A stretch of 48,799 nt of DNA from Sphingobacteriaceae bacterium DW12 (GCA_000783305.1 JROE01000019.1:829-49627), one strand, 5' to 3'; shown: positions 1 to 8,443, counted from the first letter of the stretch. Translations and numbers: made by a program. Notes: a model not told the origin generated them from the letters alone.

Positions 1-900
1 GTATTGAATCCGAACAACTGTTCAACGACTACGGTTACCATCGTTGTCGAAGCAGCACCGATCGAGGCTGTGGTCGATACGCCACCTGCGATCAACGGTA
101 AGGACGGTGGTCAAACACACAGCGTATTGGATAATGATAAATTAAATGGTAAACCTGTAAATCCTAAAGATGTGGTGCTGACACCGGGTGTATCACCTGA
201 CAAAGGCATCGTGATGAATCCAGATGGTACCATTACCGTAGGTCCAGAGACACCAGCAGGAACGTATGAATATCCATATACAATCTGTGAGGTGTTGAAC
301 CCGAAAAATTGTAATGGTACAACGGTCACTATAGTAGTAGAAGCACCAGCTATGGAGGCGAATGATGATAATTTTGAAGTAGAGTGGAATAAGAAGACTG
401 CAACTGTGACGGAGAGTGTACTCATCAACGATCGTTATAATAAAGGTGCTGTAAATTTAACGGAAGTGACCTTGAAACCCGGCGTGCCATCAAATAGTGG
501 GCTGAATATGAATCCGGATGGAACAATTAACATTGCGGCGGGCACTCGACCAGGTACGTACGAGTATCCATACACGATTTGCGATAAATTGAATCCGGAT
601 GTTTGTAAGGATGCGATTGCAACAATTGTCATTACTTCTGAGCTTCATATTCCAAATATCTTTACACCAAATGGGGATGGGTATAACGAAAAATTCGAAA
701 TTATCGGTAGCGAGGGTTTTGATCGTATTTCGGTGACAATTGTCAATAGATGGGGTAATGAGGTGTATCGTAATGCCAATTACAACAATAATTGGGCAGG
801 GGAAGGTCTGAATGATGGCACCTATTACTACATTATTGAAACTACAAAAGGAAGTGCACAACAAGTTCACAAAGGTTGGGTACTGATCAAACGCAATTAA
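1..900 (+). CDS. Partial repeat-rich surface protein with C-terminal T9SS type B sorting domain (3' end only)
   Basis: The reading frame is open from the first base, so the gene begins upstream and only its last 299 residues are here. They contain about two and a half copies of a 97-98 residue module. Landmarks recur in each copy: LNPxxC followed by a TxVTIVVEA-like strand, then VTLxPGV, then MNPDGTI and GTYEYPYTIC. These look like beta-sandwich (Ig-like) adhesin modules. The last 85 or so residues, from IPNIFTPNGDGYNEKF to the end, match the gliding-motility-associated C-terminal domain (T9SS type B sorting signal), with NRWGNEVY and W.G.LNDGTYYY landmarks. The protein is therefore expected to be exported by T9SS and held at the cell surface. 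A PorP/SprF gene follows 25 bases later, the usual partner of type B cargo. The domain call is firm; total length and ligand are unknown. Confidence 0.88.
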   Translation, partial: VLNPNNCSTTTVTIVVEAAPIEAVVDTPPAINGKDGGQTHSVLDNDKLNGKPVNPKDVVLTPGVSPDKGIVMNPDGTITVGPETPAGTYEYPYTICEVLNPKNCNGTTVTIVVEAPAMEANDDNFEVEWNKKTATVTESVLINDRYNKGAVNLTEVTLKPGVPSNSGLNMNPDGTINIAAGTRPGTYEYPYTICDKLNPDVCKDAIATIVITSELHIPNIFTPNGDGYNEKFEIIGSEGFDRISVTIVNRWGNEVYRNANYNNNWAGEGLNDGTYYYIIETTKGSAQQVHKGWVLIKRN

Positions 901-925
901 AGTCATGATTCATAAAGAAAAGAAA

Positions 926-1939
926 ATGAAATACGCAAGATATGCAGCAATGACTGTGCTGGTCGTGATGGGAGTTTTGAAGGCAGGTGCTCAGCAGAGT
1001 ATCCAATTCACCCAATATATCTTTAACTCTATGAGTGTCAATCCTGCTTATGCTGGGTATAAGGAAGAGTGGTTTGCGCAAGTGGGATTGCGCAGCCAAT
1101 GGGCCGGGTGGGAAGGAGCTCCTAAGACAGGGACGGTGTCCATTGATGGAGTGCTCGACCCTACGAGCAAACGCCATGGTGTGGGACTTAATGTCACTGG
1201 CGACAAGCTGGGAGCCCAAGGCGCAACTTCGATCTACGGAAATTATGCTTTTCGATTACAGCTTGATGCGGAAGATACGCACAGACTAAGTTTAGGAGTA
1301 GCTGGTGGAGTCTCTCAATACAGCCTAGATGGAAATAAATTGGATCCCAACGATTATGGAGATCAGGTCATTCCTCAAGGGAAAATATCAGATTGGGTAC
1401 CGGATATTAGACTCGGTGCTTATTATTATAATCCGCGTTGGTATGCAGGGGTTTCTGTGCAAGATCTTTTCAGCGGTACGAACTCTGGGTCGGACTATCG
1501 TTTTAATAAGAATACCAGTGAGAATCTTTATCGTACTGTTAGCGGCTACTTAATTGCGGGGGCATTGTTCGAATTGGACAAAGGATTACACTTTAGACCT
1601 AGCATCTTACTCAAAGAGGATTTTAAAGGACCAACAGCATTAGATGTAAATGCCATGTTTGTTTTTAATGGAAAATTTTGGATAGGAGCTGGATATCGAA
1701 CAAGAGCGAAAATATTTAATCGTGAATATCAAGATAGAACGGTGGATAAACTTAACGCAGCCAATGCGATAACAGGTATCGCACAATTCTATGCTACCGA
1801 ACGTTTACGTATCGGCTATTCATATGACGCGATGATTAATAAAATGAGTGGCCTACAGAATGGTTCGCACGAGATTACTTTGGGGATTACCTTTGGAAAC
1901 AGAGGGGCAAGTCAGTACTTAAGTCCTAGATTTTTCTAA
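926..1939 (+). CDS. PorP/SprF family type IX secretion system membrane protein
   Basis: A 337-residue outer-membrane beta-barrel protein of the PorP/SprF family. Family members partner with T9SS cargo carrying type B sorting domains and help deliver or anchor it at the surface. The N-terminus is a signal peptide (MKYARYAAMTVLVVMG... cut near AGA/QQ), followed by the family hallmark QFTQYIFNSMSVNPAYAGY and many alternating aromatic strands ending in ITLGITFGNR. I place the start at the ATG at 926 because it gives a clean signal peptide; an in-frame ATG at 905 would add seven charged residues. It sits between the surface protein and the OmpA protein, a trio repeated many times in Bacteroidota genomes. 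Family assignment is confident; the specific cargo (presumably the upstream protein) is inferred from position. Confidence 0.92.
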   Translation: MKYARYAAMTVLVVMGVLKAGAQQSIQFTQYIFNSMSVNPAYAGYKEEWFAQVGLRSQWAGWEGAPKTGTVSIDGVLDPTSKRHGVGLNVTGDKLGAQGATSIYGNYAFRLQLDAEDTHRLSLGVAGGVSQYSLDGNKLDPNDYGDQVIPQGKISDWVPDIRLGAYYYNPRWYAGVSVQDLFSGTNSGSDYRFNKNTSENLYRTVSGYLIAGALFELDKGLHFRPSILLKEDFKGPTALDVNAMFVFNGKFWIGAGYRTRAKIFNREYQDRTVDKLNAANAITGIAQFYATERLRIGYSYDAMINKMSGLQNGSHEITLGITFGNRGASQYLSPRFF

Positions 1940-1967
1940 GTGTACAATCTAATATTTGAAAATTAAT

Positions 1968-3917
1968 ATGAGACCAAAATACCTTATAATATTATCGCTG
2001 ACAATAGCTGGGCTATTAATCGGGCAAAGCATGCTACAAGGTCAGGAACAATTGGGTCTGAGATCCAAGGCAGATAAATTGTTTTATCAATTTGAGTATT
2101 ATTCTGCCAGTCGTATCTATGAAAAATTAGTCGATGTAAAGAAGCCGAAATCTGCCGATATGGAACGCTTGGCTACGTGTTATCTTCAAATCAATGAATA
2201 TAGTCTTGCTCGTAACTGGTATTCAAGGGTTGTGGACACGGGTCAAGCTACTGCTGAGTCGCTGATTAACTATGCTGATGTATTAAAAAAGTTGGGCTAT
2301 TATACAGAGGCAAAAAAACAGTATGCTGCATACGCTCAAAGGTCGAAGACACCTGAAGCTGTTGCTCTAGCATTACAAGGCTGCGATTCGGCTTTGCTAT
2401 GGATGGCCAATCCAACACACCACAAACTTAAAAATGAAGATGGCGTCAATACTCGGTTATCTGATTTTGGAACCTTTAGCACAGGAGATAATGTCCTGTA
2501 TGTGGGCGAATCGGCTACAGGAGTGGCTACTGCAGGACTAACGGGAAGAAGCTACTTGCGTGTATTTTCAAGTAATGTTGGAGCCGATGGGATGACGTTG
2601 CAATCACCTTATATGGTAACGGAAAATTTCAATGAAGCAGCCTATCACGTGGGGCCTATTGTCAGCTCAAAGGATGGCAATACTCTTTATGTCACGCGGA
2701 CATACCCAGGCAAAGATACAGAGAAACACCGCTCAGGGCCATATCGTTTCAAGAAGCATAATCTGGAGATAAAGATATACCAAAAGGATAATACAGGATG
2801 GAAAGATGTCGATTTTCCTTATAATGATATTAAGAAATATTCAGTAGGTCATGCCGCATTGAGCGATAATGGTCAGATACTTTATTTTGCTTCGGATATG
2901 CCTGGGGGGCTTGGGGGAGTAGATATTTGGTATTGTGAGATTCAAGCTAATGGCAATTGGGGGGTACCTGTGAATGCAGGAGATGTTGTAAACTCTGTTG
3001 GAGACGAGATGTTTCCTTCGGTATTCGGCGATGTATTATATTATTCGAGCGATGGATTTGCTGGAATGGGAGGGTTAGATATATTTTCTGCGAAGGGTAG
3101 TAAGTCTAATTTTTCCAATAGAACAAATTTAAGATTTCCAATAAACTCAGCGTCTGACGACTTTGGATTCATAGAGATTGGGGATGATGAAAAAGGTAAA
3201 CACGGTTATCTATCATCTAATCGAATGGGTGGGTTAGGACTGGACGATATTTATTCTTATACTTTTGTAAAACCTAAGATTACCATTCTATTGGAAGGAT
3301 TGACGAGAAATAGAAGCACGCTGGAGATTCTTTCCGATGTACAGGTAACTTTATTTGATTCGAGTGGAAAAATAGTATCCAATAAGCTTACTGCCACAGA
3401 TGGACAATTTGCCTTTGAAATAGAGCCTAGGATGGCATATAGACTGATGGGGGAGAAGGTCAAATTTCATGGTGATTCTATAAATATTTCGGCACTAAAC
3501 CCTTCTAAGGATACGACAATTAGAGTAGAACTAGCTCTACAACCTATTTTTGAAACGGGGACAGTATTTGTTTTGGAAAATATCTATTACGATTTGGATA
3601 AGTACAATATTCGTCCGGATGCACAACCCATATTGAATCAATTGGTGAATACTATGCGCGACAATCCAACGTTAAAAATTGAACTATCTAGTCACACAGA
3701 TAGCCGTGCGACTGCTAAGTATAATTTGAAATTGTCTCAAAATCGAGCTCAATCGGCAGTGGATTATATAGTAAGTAGGGGCATCGCTCGAGATCGGATT
3801 GTTGCCAAAGGATATGGAGAGTCCAAGCTCGTAAATAGATGTGCGGATAACGTCAAATGTTCTGAAGCTGAACACCAGGCTAATCGAAGAACGGAAGTGA
3901 AAGTACTGGCATATTAA
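1968..3917 (+). CDS. OmpA family protein with TPR, beta-propeller and regulatory-like domains (PorE-like)
   Basis: A 649-residue envelope protein with a hydrophobic signal sequence. Domains in order: TPR-like helices (about 25-140), WD40-like PD40 beta-propeller blades (about 165-430, with ASDMPGGLGGVDIWY, SSDGFAGMGGLDIFS and SSNRMGGLGLDDIYS), a carboxypeptidase-regulatory-like beta-sandwich (about 435-520), and a C-terminal OmpA peptidoglycan-binding domain (about 535-649, with SSHTDSRAT, LSQNRAQSAVDYI and NRRTEV). This is the architecture described for PorE, the T9SS component that ties the outer-membrane machinery to peptidoglycan. Many Bacteroidota carry paralogues next to PorP/SprF genes, so this is probably a locus-specific relative rather than the core PorE. 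The ATG at 1968 is chosen over an in-frame TTG at 1956. A terminator follows at 3989-4022. Confidence 0.9.
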   Translation: MRPKYLIILSLTIAGLLIGQSMLQGQEQLGLRSKADKLFYQFEYYSASRIYEKLVDVKKPKSADMERLATCYLQINEYSLARNWYSRVVDTGQATAESLINYADVLKKLGYYTEAKKQYAAYAQRSKTPEAVALALQGCDSALLWMANPTHHKLKNEDGVNTRLSDFGTFSTGDNVLYVGESATGVATAGLTGRSYLRVFSSNVGADGMTLQSPYMVTENFNEAAYHVGPIVSSKDGNTLYVTRTYPGKDTEKHRSGPYRFKKHNLEIKIYQKDNTGWKDVDFPYNDIKKYSVGHAALSDNGQILYFASDMPGGLGGVDIWYCEIQANGNWGVPVNAGDVVNSVGDEMFPSVFGDVLYYSSDGFAGMGGLDIFSAKGSKSNFSNRTNLRFPINSASDDFGFIEIGDDEKGKHGYLSSNRMGGLGLDDIYSYTFVKPKITILLEGLTRNRSTLEILSDVQVTLFDSSGKIVSNKLTATDGQFAFEIEPRMAYRLMGEKVKFHGDSINISALNPSKDTTIRVELALQPIFETGTVFVLENIYYDLDKYNIRPDAQPILNQLVNTMRDNPTLKIELSSHTDSRATAKYNLKLSQNRAQSAVDYIVSRGIARDRIVAKGYGESKLVNRCADNVKCSEAEHQANRRTEVKVLAY

Positions 3918-3988
3918 GGATGTTGAGATAACTGTCTTTATAGACAAGAAATCAATGGATTGATTGGCTAGAACGAGCAAAAGTTTTG

Positions 3989-4022
3989 AACGGGAGCGCG
4001 TGCTTATGTACGAGCTCCCGTT
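3989..4022 (+). terminator. Rho-independent terminator after the T9SS trio
   Basis: Arms AACGGGAGC (3989-3997) and GCTCCCGTT (4014-4022) pair perfectly. An inner CGT/ACG extension continues the stem, and a short T run overlaps the end. It closes the preceding operon about 70 bases after the stop codon. Confidence 0.65.
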
Positions 4023-4030
4023 TTGCATAA

Positions 4031-4062
4031 ATTGCTTTCTACCATTATTTTTGCTATCTTTG
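4031..4062 (+). promoter_or_regulatory. Bacteroidota-type promoter of the cold-shock-domain gene
   Basis: The -7 box TATCTTTG (4055-4062) fits TAnnTTTG exactly. ATTG (4031-4034) lies 20 bases upstream as a weak -33 element. The predicted RNA starts near 4069, leaving an unusually long leader of about 110 bases before the ATG at 4178. The leader contains an inverted repeat CTCCT (4093-4097) / AGGAG (4110-4114). Confidence 0.6.
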
Positions 4063-4177
4063 TACCACACGCCTTACTTAATACTCCTTTTTCTCCTGAA
4101 ATTCTAATTAGGAGCCTTTGCATCAGGAATCTCAAGTTTTATGCGCTTTAACCCTATCATTTAAATTAATACCCTTA

Positions 4178-4597
4178 ATGGCACAAACACAGCAAAAAAA
4201 AGAAAATCAAAAGAAAAAATTAGAAAAAAGAAAATCGAAAGAACAAAAAAGAGAGTTCAAGAAAACACACAATTCTAAAGGAAAATCTTTGGAAGATATG
4301 TTTGTATATGTAGATGAGTTCGGTAACTTGTCTAACACCCCACCTACCCAGAAATACGAATTTAAAGCATCTGATTTAGAAAGACCAGTTGTAGAGGACG
4401 AGTTTTCGTTTGGGAAAGTTTCGTTCTTTAATGAGCAAGGTCAGTATGGATTTATCAGAAATAACGAGACTAGAGAAAATGTATATTTTAACCTTAAACT
4501 CGTAGGATTCCCGTTGAGAGTGGATCAAAAAGTTAAATTTAAATACCAATCTTCAAAGCAGGGGTTACAAGTGACTACTGTTGAAATCGTTCAATAG
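4178..4597 (+). CDS. Cold-shock-domain protein with lysine-rich N-terminal tail
   Basis: A 139-residue protein. The first 40 or so residues are very basic and low in complexity (runs of K, E, R and Q), typical of a disordered RNA-binding tail. Residues from about 80 to the end form a cold-shock (OB-fold) domain: GKVSFFNEQGQYGFI matches the first strands and RNP1, and ENVYFNL stands in the RNP2 position. It is probably a single-strand RNA or DNA binding chaperone in the cytoplasm. The ATG at 4178 is chosen over an in-frame TTG at 4118 because the extra upstream residues look like untranslated leader. The gene stands alone with its own promoter and a long leader, which suggests post-transcriptional (temperature) control. 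It is longer and less canonical than the CspA-type gene at 6111-6302. Confidence 0.8.
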   Translation: MAQTQQKKENQKKKLEKRKSKEQKREFKKTHNSKGKSLEDMFVYVDEFGNLSNTPPTQKYEFKASDLERPVVEDEFSFGKVSFFNEQGQYGFIRNNETRENVYFNLKLVGFPLRVDQKVKFKYQSSKQGLQVTTVEIVQ

Positions 4598-4666
4598 GTT
4601 TCATACCTAACATAAAATTTAGCATACTTTAACTTAATTAATCTCTAAGTTCATTTTTATTTTTTG

Positions 4667-4674
4667 TAAATTTG
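4667..4674 (+). promoter_or_regulatory. -7 promoter box of the desaturase gene
   Basis: TAAATTTG matches TAnnTTTG exactly, 62 bases before the desaturase ATG. I see no convincing TTTG at the -33 position. Confidence 0.5.
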
Positions 4675-4736
4675 GACAAGGTTTATCGAAGGGGCCATTA
4701 ATTCCAGTGTTTCTGTTCGTGATACTCGGTATTTAG

Positions 4737-5828
4737 ATGTCAAAAATAAAATTTAGAAATAATGGTGAAGCATTATTTTCAAAAGATCTTCGTAGTAGGG
4801 TAAACCTGCACTTTAGTTCCTCTTCAAAAGAAAAAGTAGGCGATAGACGTCTTTTTTTAAAGGCGATAATGCTTGTCCTTTCAGCGATTACGCTTTATGT
4901 GTTGTTGATATCGTTAACTATTCCAGTTTGGTTTGCCATTTTATTGTGTATAGTGTTTGGATGCAATTTAGCGGGTATTGGATTCAATATTATGCATGAT
5001 GCAGGGCACGATACATTCTCTTCCAATAAAAAAATCAATCATGTGTTTTCGTATAGTTTGAATCTCTTGGGAGGAAGTATATTCTTTTGGAAACTCAAAC
5101 ATAATATAGCACATCATACCTATACGAACGTGGAGGGACATGATCATGATATCGAAGTTAAGTTTATGAGACTTCATAATGAGCAACCTTATCGATGGTA
5201 TCACCGCTTCCAAACGGTGTATTTTATCTTGTTATACTCAATTTCTTACTTGGCTTGGGTATTTTATCAGGATTATGAAAAATACTTTAGAGGTTCGATG
5301 GGTAAGAAAAGTAATTCATTCAAATTTCCAATTAAAGAAAAGGTCATATTTTGGTTTACGAAAGTGTTCCATTTATTGATTTTCATCATGCTTCCAATAT
5401 ATTTTCTAGGAGTTGTTCCTGCGGTGGTGGGTCTTTTGATTGCTTTTGTAAGTTGTGGATTGTGTCTAGCGATTATATTTCAGCTTGCACATGTGGTGAC
5501 CGAGACTGATTTTCTAACCGTCAATGAACATGAGGATTTGGATCAAGAATGGATGGTTCATCAGTTGCAGACTACAGCCAATTTTTCAACCAATAATAAG
5601 ATGTTGTCTTGGATGTTGGGCGGGTTAAACTATCAGGTTGAACATCATCTCTTTCCTAAAATCAGTCATATCCATTATCCAGCAATTAATAAGCTCGTGA
5701 AGGAGACTTGTAAAGAGCATGGTATTCGTTATATTGAGTTTAAGACTATAGGGCAAGCTGTTGTATCACATCTGAAACACATCCATAGGATGTCACTTAA
5801 TCCTAAAAGACAATTACTAAATCCTTAG
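4737..5828 (+). CDS. Front-end (acyl-lipid/acyl-CoA) fatty acid desaturase
   Basis: A 363-residue integral membrane di-iron desaturase that puts a double bond into fatty acyl chains. All three histidine boxes are present: HDAGH (87-91), HNIAHH (122-127) and QVEHH (300-304). Glutamine in place of the first histidine of box three is the mark of front-end (delta-5/6-like, linoleoyl-CoA type) desaturases. Hydrophobic segments lie at about 42-80, 105-118, 150-175 and 205-250, consistent with a four-helix membrane fold. There is no fused cytochrome b5 domain, so electrons must come from a separate partner. It follows a cold-shock-domain gene, and desaturases are often cold-induced, but co-regulation is only inferred. 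The gene is monocistronic and ends at a UUCG-loop terminator. Substrate position and chain length cannot be read from sequence alone. Confidence 0.9.
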   Translation: MSKIKFRNNGEALFSKDLRSRVNLHFSSSSKEKVGDRRLFLKAIMLVLSAITLYVLLISLTIPVWFAILLCIVFGCNLAGIGFNIMHDAGHDTFSSNKKINHVFSYSLNLLGGSIFFWKLKHNIAHHTYTNVEGHDHDIEVKFMRLHNEQPYRWYHRFQTVYFILLYSISYLAWVFYQDYEKYFRGSMGKKSNSFKFPIKEKVIFWFTKVFHLLIFIMLPIYFLGVVPAVVGLLIAFVSCGLCLAIIFQLAHVVTETDFLTVNEHEDLDQEWMVHQLQTTANFSTNNKMLSWMLGGLNYQVEHHLFPKISHIHYPAINKLVKETCKEHGIRYIEFKTIGQAVVSHLKHIHRMSLNPKRQLLNP

Positions 5829-5867
5829 TGCCTAGCAGAAGGGTTATTGCGTTACTTATTATAATTT

Positions 5868-5891
5868 AATCAACTTCGGTTGATTTTTTTT
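5868..5891 (+). terminator. UUCG-tetraloop terminator of the desaturase
   Basis: AATCAAC (5868-5874) pairs with GTTGATT (5879-5885) around a TTCG loop, followed by T to 5891. Confidence 0.85.
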
Positions 5892-5930
5892 GTGGACTTA
5901 TTTAAGGGTGTATCCATCTGTAAAGTATGA

Positions 5931-5970
5931 GGACCAATATTGCTTTTAAAAGCAATATTGGTCCTTTTGT
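5931..5970. terminator. 34-base perfect palindrome, probable second or bidirectional terminator
   Basis: A perfect two-fold symmetric palindrome spans 5931-5964 (arms of 17 bases starting GGACCAATATTGC), centred at 5947/5948 with no forced loop. It is followed by a T-rich stretch on the + strand. It lies 40 bases past the first terminator. Confidence 0.6.
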
Positions 5971-6053
5971 TTTTTAAAAACTCGATAGTCGTTAGGGAGT
6001 TTAATCTGATTTATTAGGTAATAAAATTGGCGTCGCTTGCAAAAATAGTAGAC

Positions 6054-6086
6054 AAAAAAAGCTGCTTTTTTATAAAAAAGCAGCTT
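6054..6086 (-). terminator. Terminator of the cspA-type gene
   Basis: Arms AAGCTGCTTTTTT (6059-6071) and AAAAAAGCAGCTT (6074-6086) pair perfectly. Read on the minus strand the hairpin is followed by a run of T (complement of 6054-6060). It lies 24 bases after the stop codon of the minus-strand cold-shock gene. Confidence 0.8.
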
Positions 6087-6110
6087 ATGCAAAAAAAACT
6101 ATAGTAGTAA

Positions 6111-6302
6111 TTAGCTTAATCTTACATTGATAGCGCTCAGCCCTTTTGGCGTACGCTCTACGTCGTAGGTAACTTCGTCACCTTCTCTAATTTGGTTTTT
6201 TAGTCCTGTAGTGTGTACGAAAACATCACCACTACCATCATTTGGAGTAATAAAACCAAATCCTTTAGTTTCATTAAAAAACTTTACAGTTCCTGTATTC
6301 AT
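6111..6302 (-). CDS. CspA-family cold-shock protein
   Basis: A 63-residue single-domain cold-shock protein of normal family length. RNP1 is KGFGFI (residues 13-18) and RNP2 is VFVH (about 27-30), the aromatic patch that binds single-stranded nucleic acid. It acts in the cytoplasm as an RNA chaperone and in some species as an antiterminator. It is transcribed alone, opposite to the desaturase, and ends in a strong hairpin plus T run. Which of several cspA paralogues it is cannot be told, so no symbol is given. Confidence 0.93.
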   Translation of the reverse strand: MNTGTVKFFNETKGFGFITPNDGSGDVFVHTTGLKNQIREGDEVTYDVERTPKGLSAINVRLS

Positions 6303-6499
6303 TATTTTGTATTAATATGTACTTCTGCAAGAATACGATTTTTATTTGGTGAATGGATGATTTATTTGTAAAAATAAATTAATATGCCCTAAAAGTTGCC
6401 CTAAGTAGATAAAACGTTGGGAATAAATCTGTGTGTAACAGTCCGGGATGTTTATAGACGAGGTACCGCCAATCGTGTGATTTTATTAATAATCAAATC

Positions 6500-8275
6500 T
6501 TAAAGCGCTTCCAAGAGTTGTTTTTCGTGTAGGGAATGATATTCTCCTCCTATGGCCATTAGGTGTTCATGCGAGCCTTGTTCCACTATACGGCCTTGAT
6601 CTAGTACGATGATATGGTCAGCATTCTTGATTGTAGATACTCTATGGGCAATGAAAATGGTTGATTTACCTCTCATTATACGACTTAGACTGTGCAGGAT
6701 CTGTTCCTCTGTTTTGGTATCTACAGCAGATAAGCAGTCATCAAAGATTAAAAACTTAGGTTCTTTTACCAATGCTCTTGCGATGGATACGCGTTGTTTT
6801 TGTCCTCCAGAGAGTGTAATTCCGCGTTCACCTATGGAAGTCTCGAATCCGTTTTCAAAACCCATGATATTGTCGTAGACGGCGGCGTCCTTTGCTGCTT
6901 GGTGAATTTGTTGCTCGCTGAACCGATCTAAACCAAACCCTATGTTATTGCTAATAGTGTCTGAAAATAGAAAAACATCTTGAGGTACAAAGCCAATCTG
7001 AGATCGGAGATTTGAAAAGGTAAACGAACGAACATTGGTATGGTCATAGCTGATTGTTCCTTCATCAGTGTCAAACATTCGTAACAATAGGTTTGCCAGC
7101 GTGGTCTTTCCTGATCCAGTCCTCCCAATAATGGCCAAAGTTTGCCCCGCTGGAATTTTAAAGGATACGTTGTCTATGGCTTTTATTCCAGTTTCTGGAA
7201 ATGTGAAACTGATGTTTTTCACCTCAAGCTCCCCTGTCAGTGCAGTTTCAATGGACCCCTCTTCAATGCTTGGTTGCGTTTTTAAGAATTCGTTGATTCT
7301 CTTTTGGGAGGCTGCGGCCCTTTGTACAAGCGAAGTGACCCATGCTAATGACATGGCGGGAAAGGTTAGCTGATTGACATAGATGATGAACTCAGCAATA
7401 TTTCCCGCGGAAATCGTTCCTTTATTGACCTCAAGACCTCCAATGTAAACAGTAATGATAGTGCTGAGACCAATTAGAAATATGATTAAGGGGAAAAATA
7501 TGGCCTGTATCTTGACAAGTGCTAAAGAAGTGTCGCGGTATTTGTTACTTTCAGCACTGAATGACTTAATTTTGTCTTCTTCTCGATTATACGTTTTGAT
7601 GACGCGTATCCCTGAAAACGTCTCTTGAACAAATGAGGATAAGTGGGACAGTTGTCTTTGGATACGTTCACTTCTTCTATTGATGACTTTATTGATAAAC
7701 AATATCACCACTGATAGGATGGGGATGGGAAGTAAAGAGTATGTTGCCAGTGTAGGATTTACGTCGTACATGGCGTATATAACCATAATTGAAAGTACGA
7801 CTGTATTGATAGCGTACATAATGCCTGGCCCAAGGTAATTGCGCACTTGATTGACATCCTCGGTAGCTCTATTCATCAAATCACCTGTATTGTTTCTTCT
7901 GAAAAATGAAAAATCAAGTTGTTGGTAATGACGATAAATTTCATTTTTGAGGTCATACTCAATATGGCGAGAGGTGAGAATAAGGGTCTGTCGCATCATA
8001 AAAAGAAATATACCTCTTACAAGTGCGAGTAGTAAAACTATGATTCCGAAAAATAGGAGGCTACTTCCGAATACCTGATAGATTACTGACTGCCTATCAA
8101 ACCCTTCATAAAGTCGGAATAAATCAATATTCTCCTTTACAAGGTCGAAAGCTACCCGAATTACTTTCGCAGGTAAGATGCCAAAGTAATTGGATACGAT
8201 GACGAAGATTACTCCTGGGATTAATTTCCAGCGATATTTGTAGAAATATTTGTTGAGATAAGCGAGTTCCTTCAT
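6500..8275 (-). CDS. ABC exporter half (fused membrane and ATPase domains), with altered catalytic Walker B
   Basis: A 591-residue type I (MsbA/BmrA-like) ABC exporter half-molecule. An N-terminal six-helix membrane domain (about 1-320) precedes an ATPase domain (about 345-591). Walker A is GRTGSGKTT (384-392), the Q-loop lies in FVPQDVF (429-435), the signature is LSGGQKQR (488-495), Walker B is FLIFDD (508-513), and the H-loop histidine is in IAHR. The residue after the Walker B aspartate is Asp513 where catalytically competent ATPases have Glu. That pattern is known from one half of heterodimeric exporters such as BmrC or TM287, so this protein may need a partner half, and none is encoded here. 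Substrate (lipid, drug or peptide) is unknown. It stands alone on its strand, with a -7 box only ten bases before its ATG. Confidence 0.93.
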   Translation of the reverse strand: MKELAYLNKYFYKYRWKLIPGVIFVIVSNYFGILPAKVIRVAFDLVKENIDLFRLYEGFDRQSVIYQVFGSSLLFFGIIVLLLALVRGIFLFMMRQTLILTSRHIEYDLKNEIYRHYQQLDFSFFRRNNTGDLMNRATEDVNQVRNYLGPGIMYAINTVVLSIMVIYAMYDVNPTLATYSLLPIPILSVVILFINKVINRRSERIQRQLSHLSSFVQETFSGIRVIKTYNREEDKIKSFSAESNKYRDTSLALVKIQAIFFPLIIFLIGLSTIITVYIGGLEVNKGTISAGNIAEFIIYVNQLTFPAMSLAWVTSLVQRAAASQKRINEFLKTQPSIEEGSIETALTGELEVKNISFTFPETGIKAIDNVSFKIPAGQTLAIIGRTGSGKTTLANLLLRMFDTDEGTISYDHTNVRSFTFSNLRSQIGFVPQDVFLFSDTISNNIGFGLDRFSEQQIHQAAKDAAVYDNIMGFENGFETSIGERGITLSGGQKQRVSIARALVKEPKFLIFDDCLSAVDTKTEEQILHSLSRIMRGKSTIFIAHRVSTIKNADHIIVLDQGRIVEQGSHEHLMAIGGEYHSLHEKQLLEAL

Positions 8276-8285
8276 ATTATAAAGA

Positions 8286-8293
8286 CAAAAATA
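8286..8293 (-). promoter_or_regulatory. -7 box of the ABC exporter gene (minus strand)
   Basis: On the minus strand this reads TATTTTTG, an exact TAnnTTTG. Only ten bases separate it from the ATG at 8275, so the 5' leader would be only a few bases or absent. Confidence 0.45.
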
Positions 8294-8397
8294 CAGTATT
8301 ATTCAATACGGTTGAATGCTATACAGTTTTATTAGTGTCATTAATTCATAGAACGTATTTATTTGCCTTTTTATCCAGTGGAGTGTAAATTATTTTC

Positions 8398-8405
8398 TAC
8401 TTTTG
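8398..8405 (+). promoter_or_regulatory. -7 box of the leucine-dehydrogenase-like gene
   Basis: TACTTTTG fits TAnnTTTG and lies 38 bases before the ATG at 8444. It probably drives the following housekeeping genes, at least nusB. Confidence 0.5.
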
Positions 8406-8443
8406 TAAAAGTTTATTTTAACTACATTTTATAGTTCTCTGTT

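Noticed and set aside
111..632. Long minus-strand frames opposite the repeat protein
   Set aside because: They mirror the repeats of the plus-strand adhesin, have no family-like content and no start signals.
490..906. Minus-strand frame of 138 codons over the sorting domain
   Set aside because: Opposite a well-supported conserved domain; its composition is not protein-like.
3684..4070. Minus-strand frame over the OmpA domain and terminator
   Set aside because: Covers a conserved OmpA domain and a terminator; no recognisable protein.
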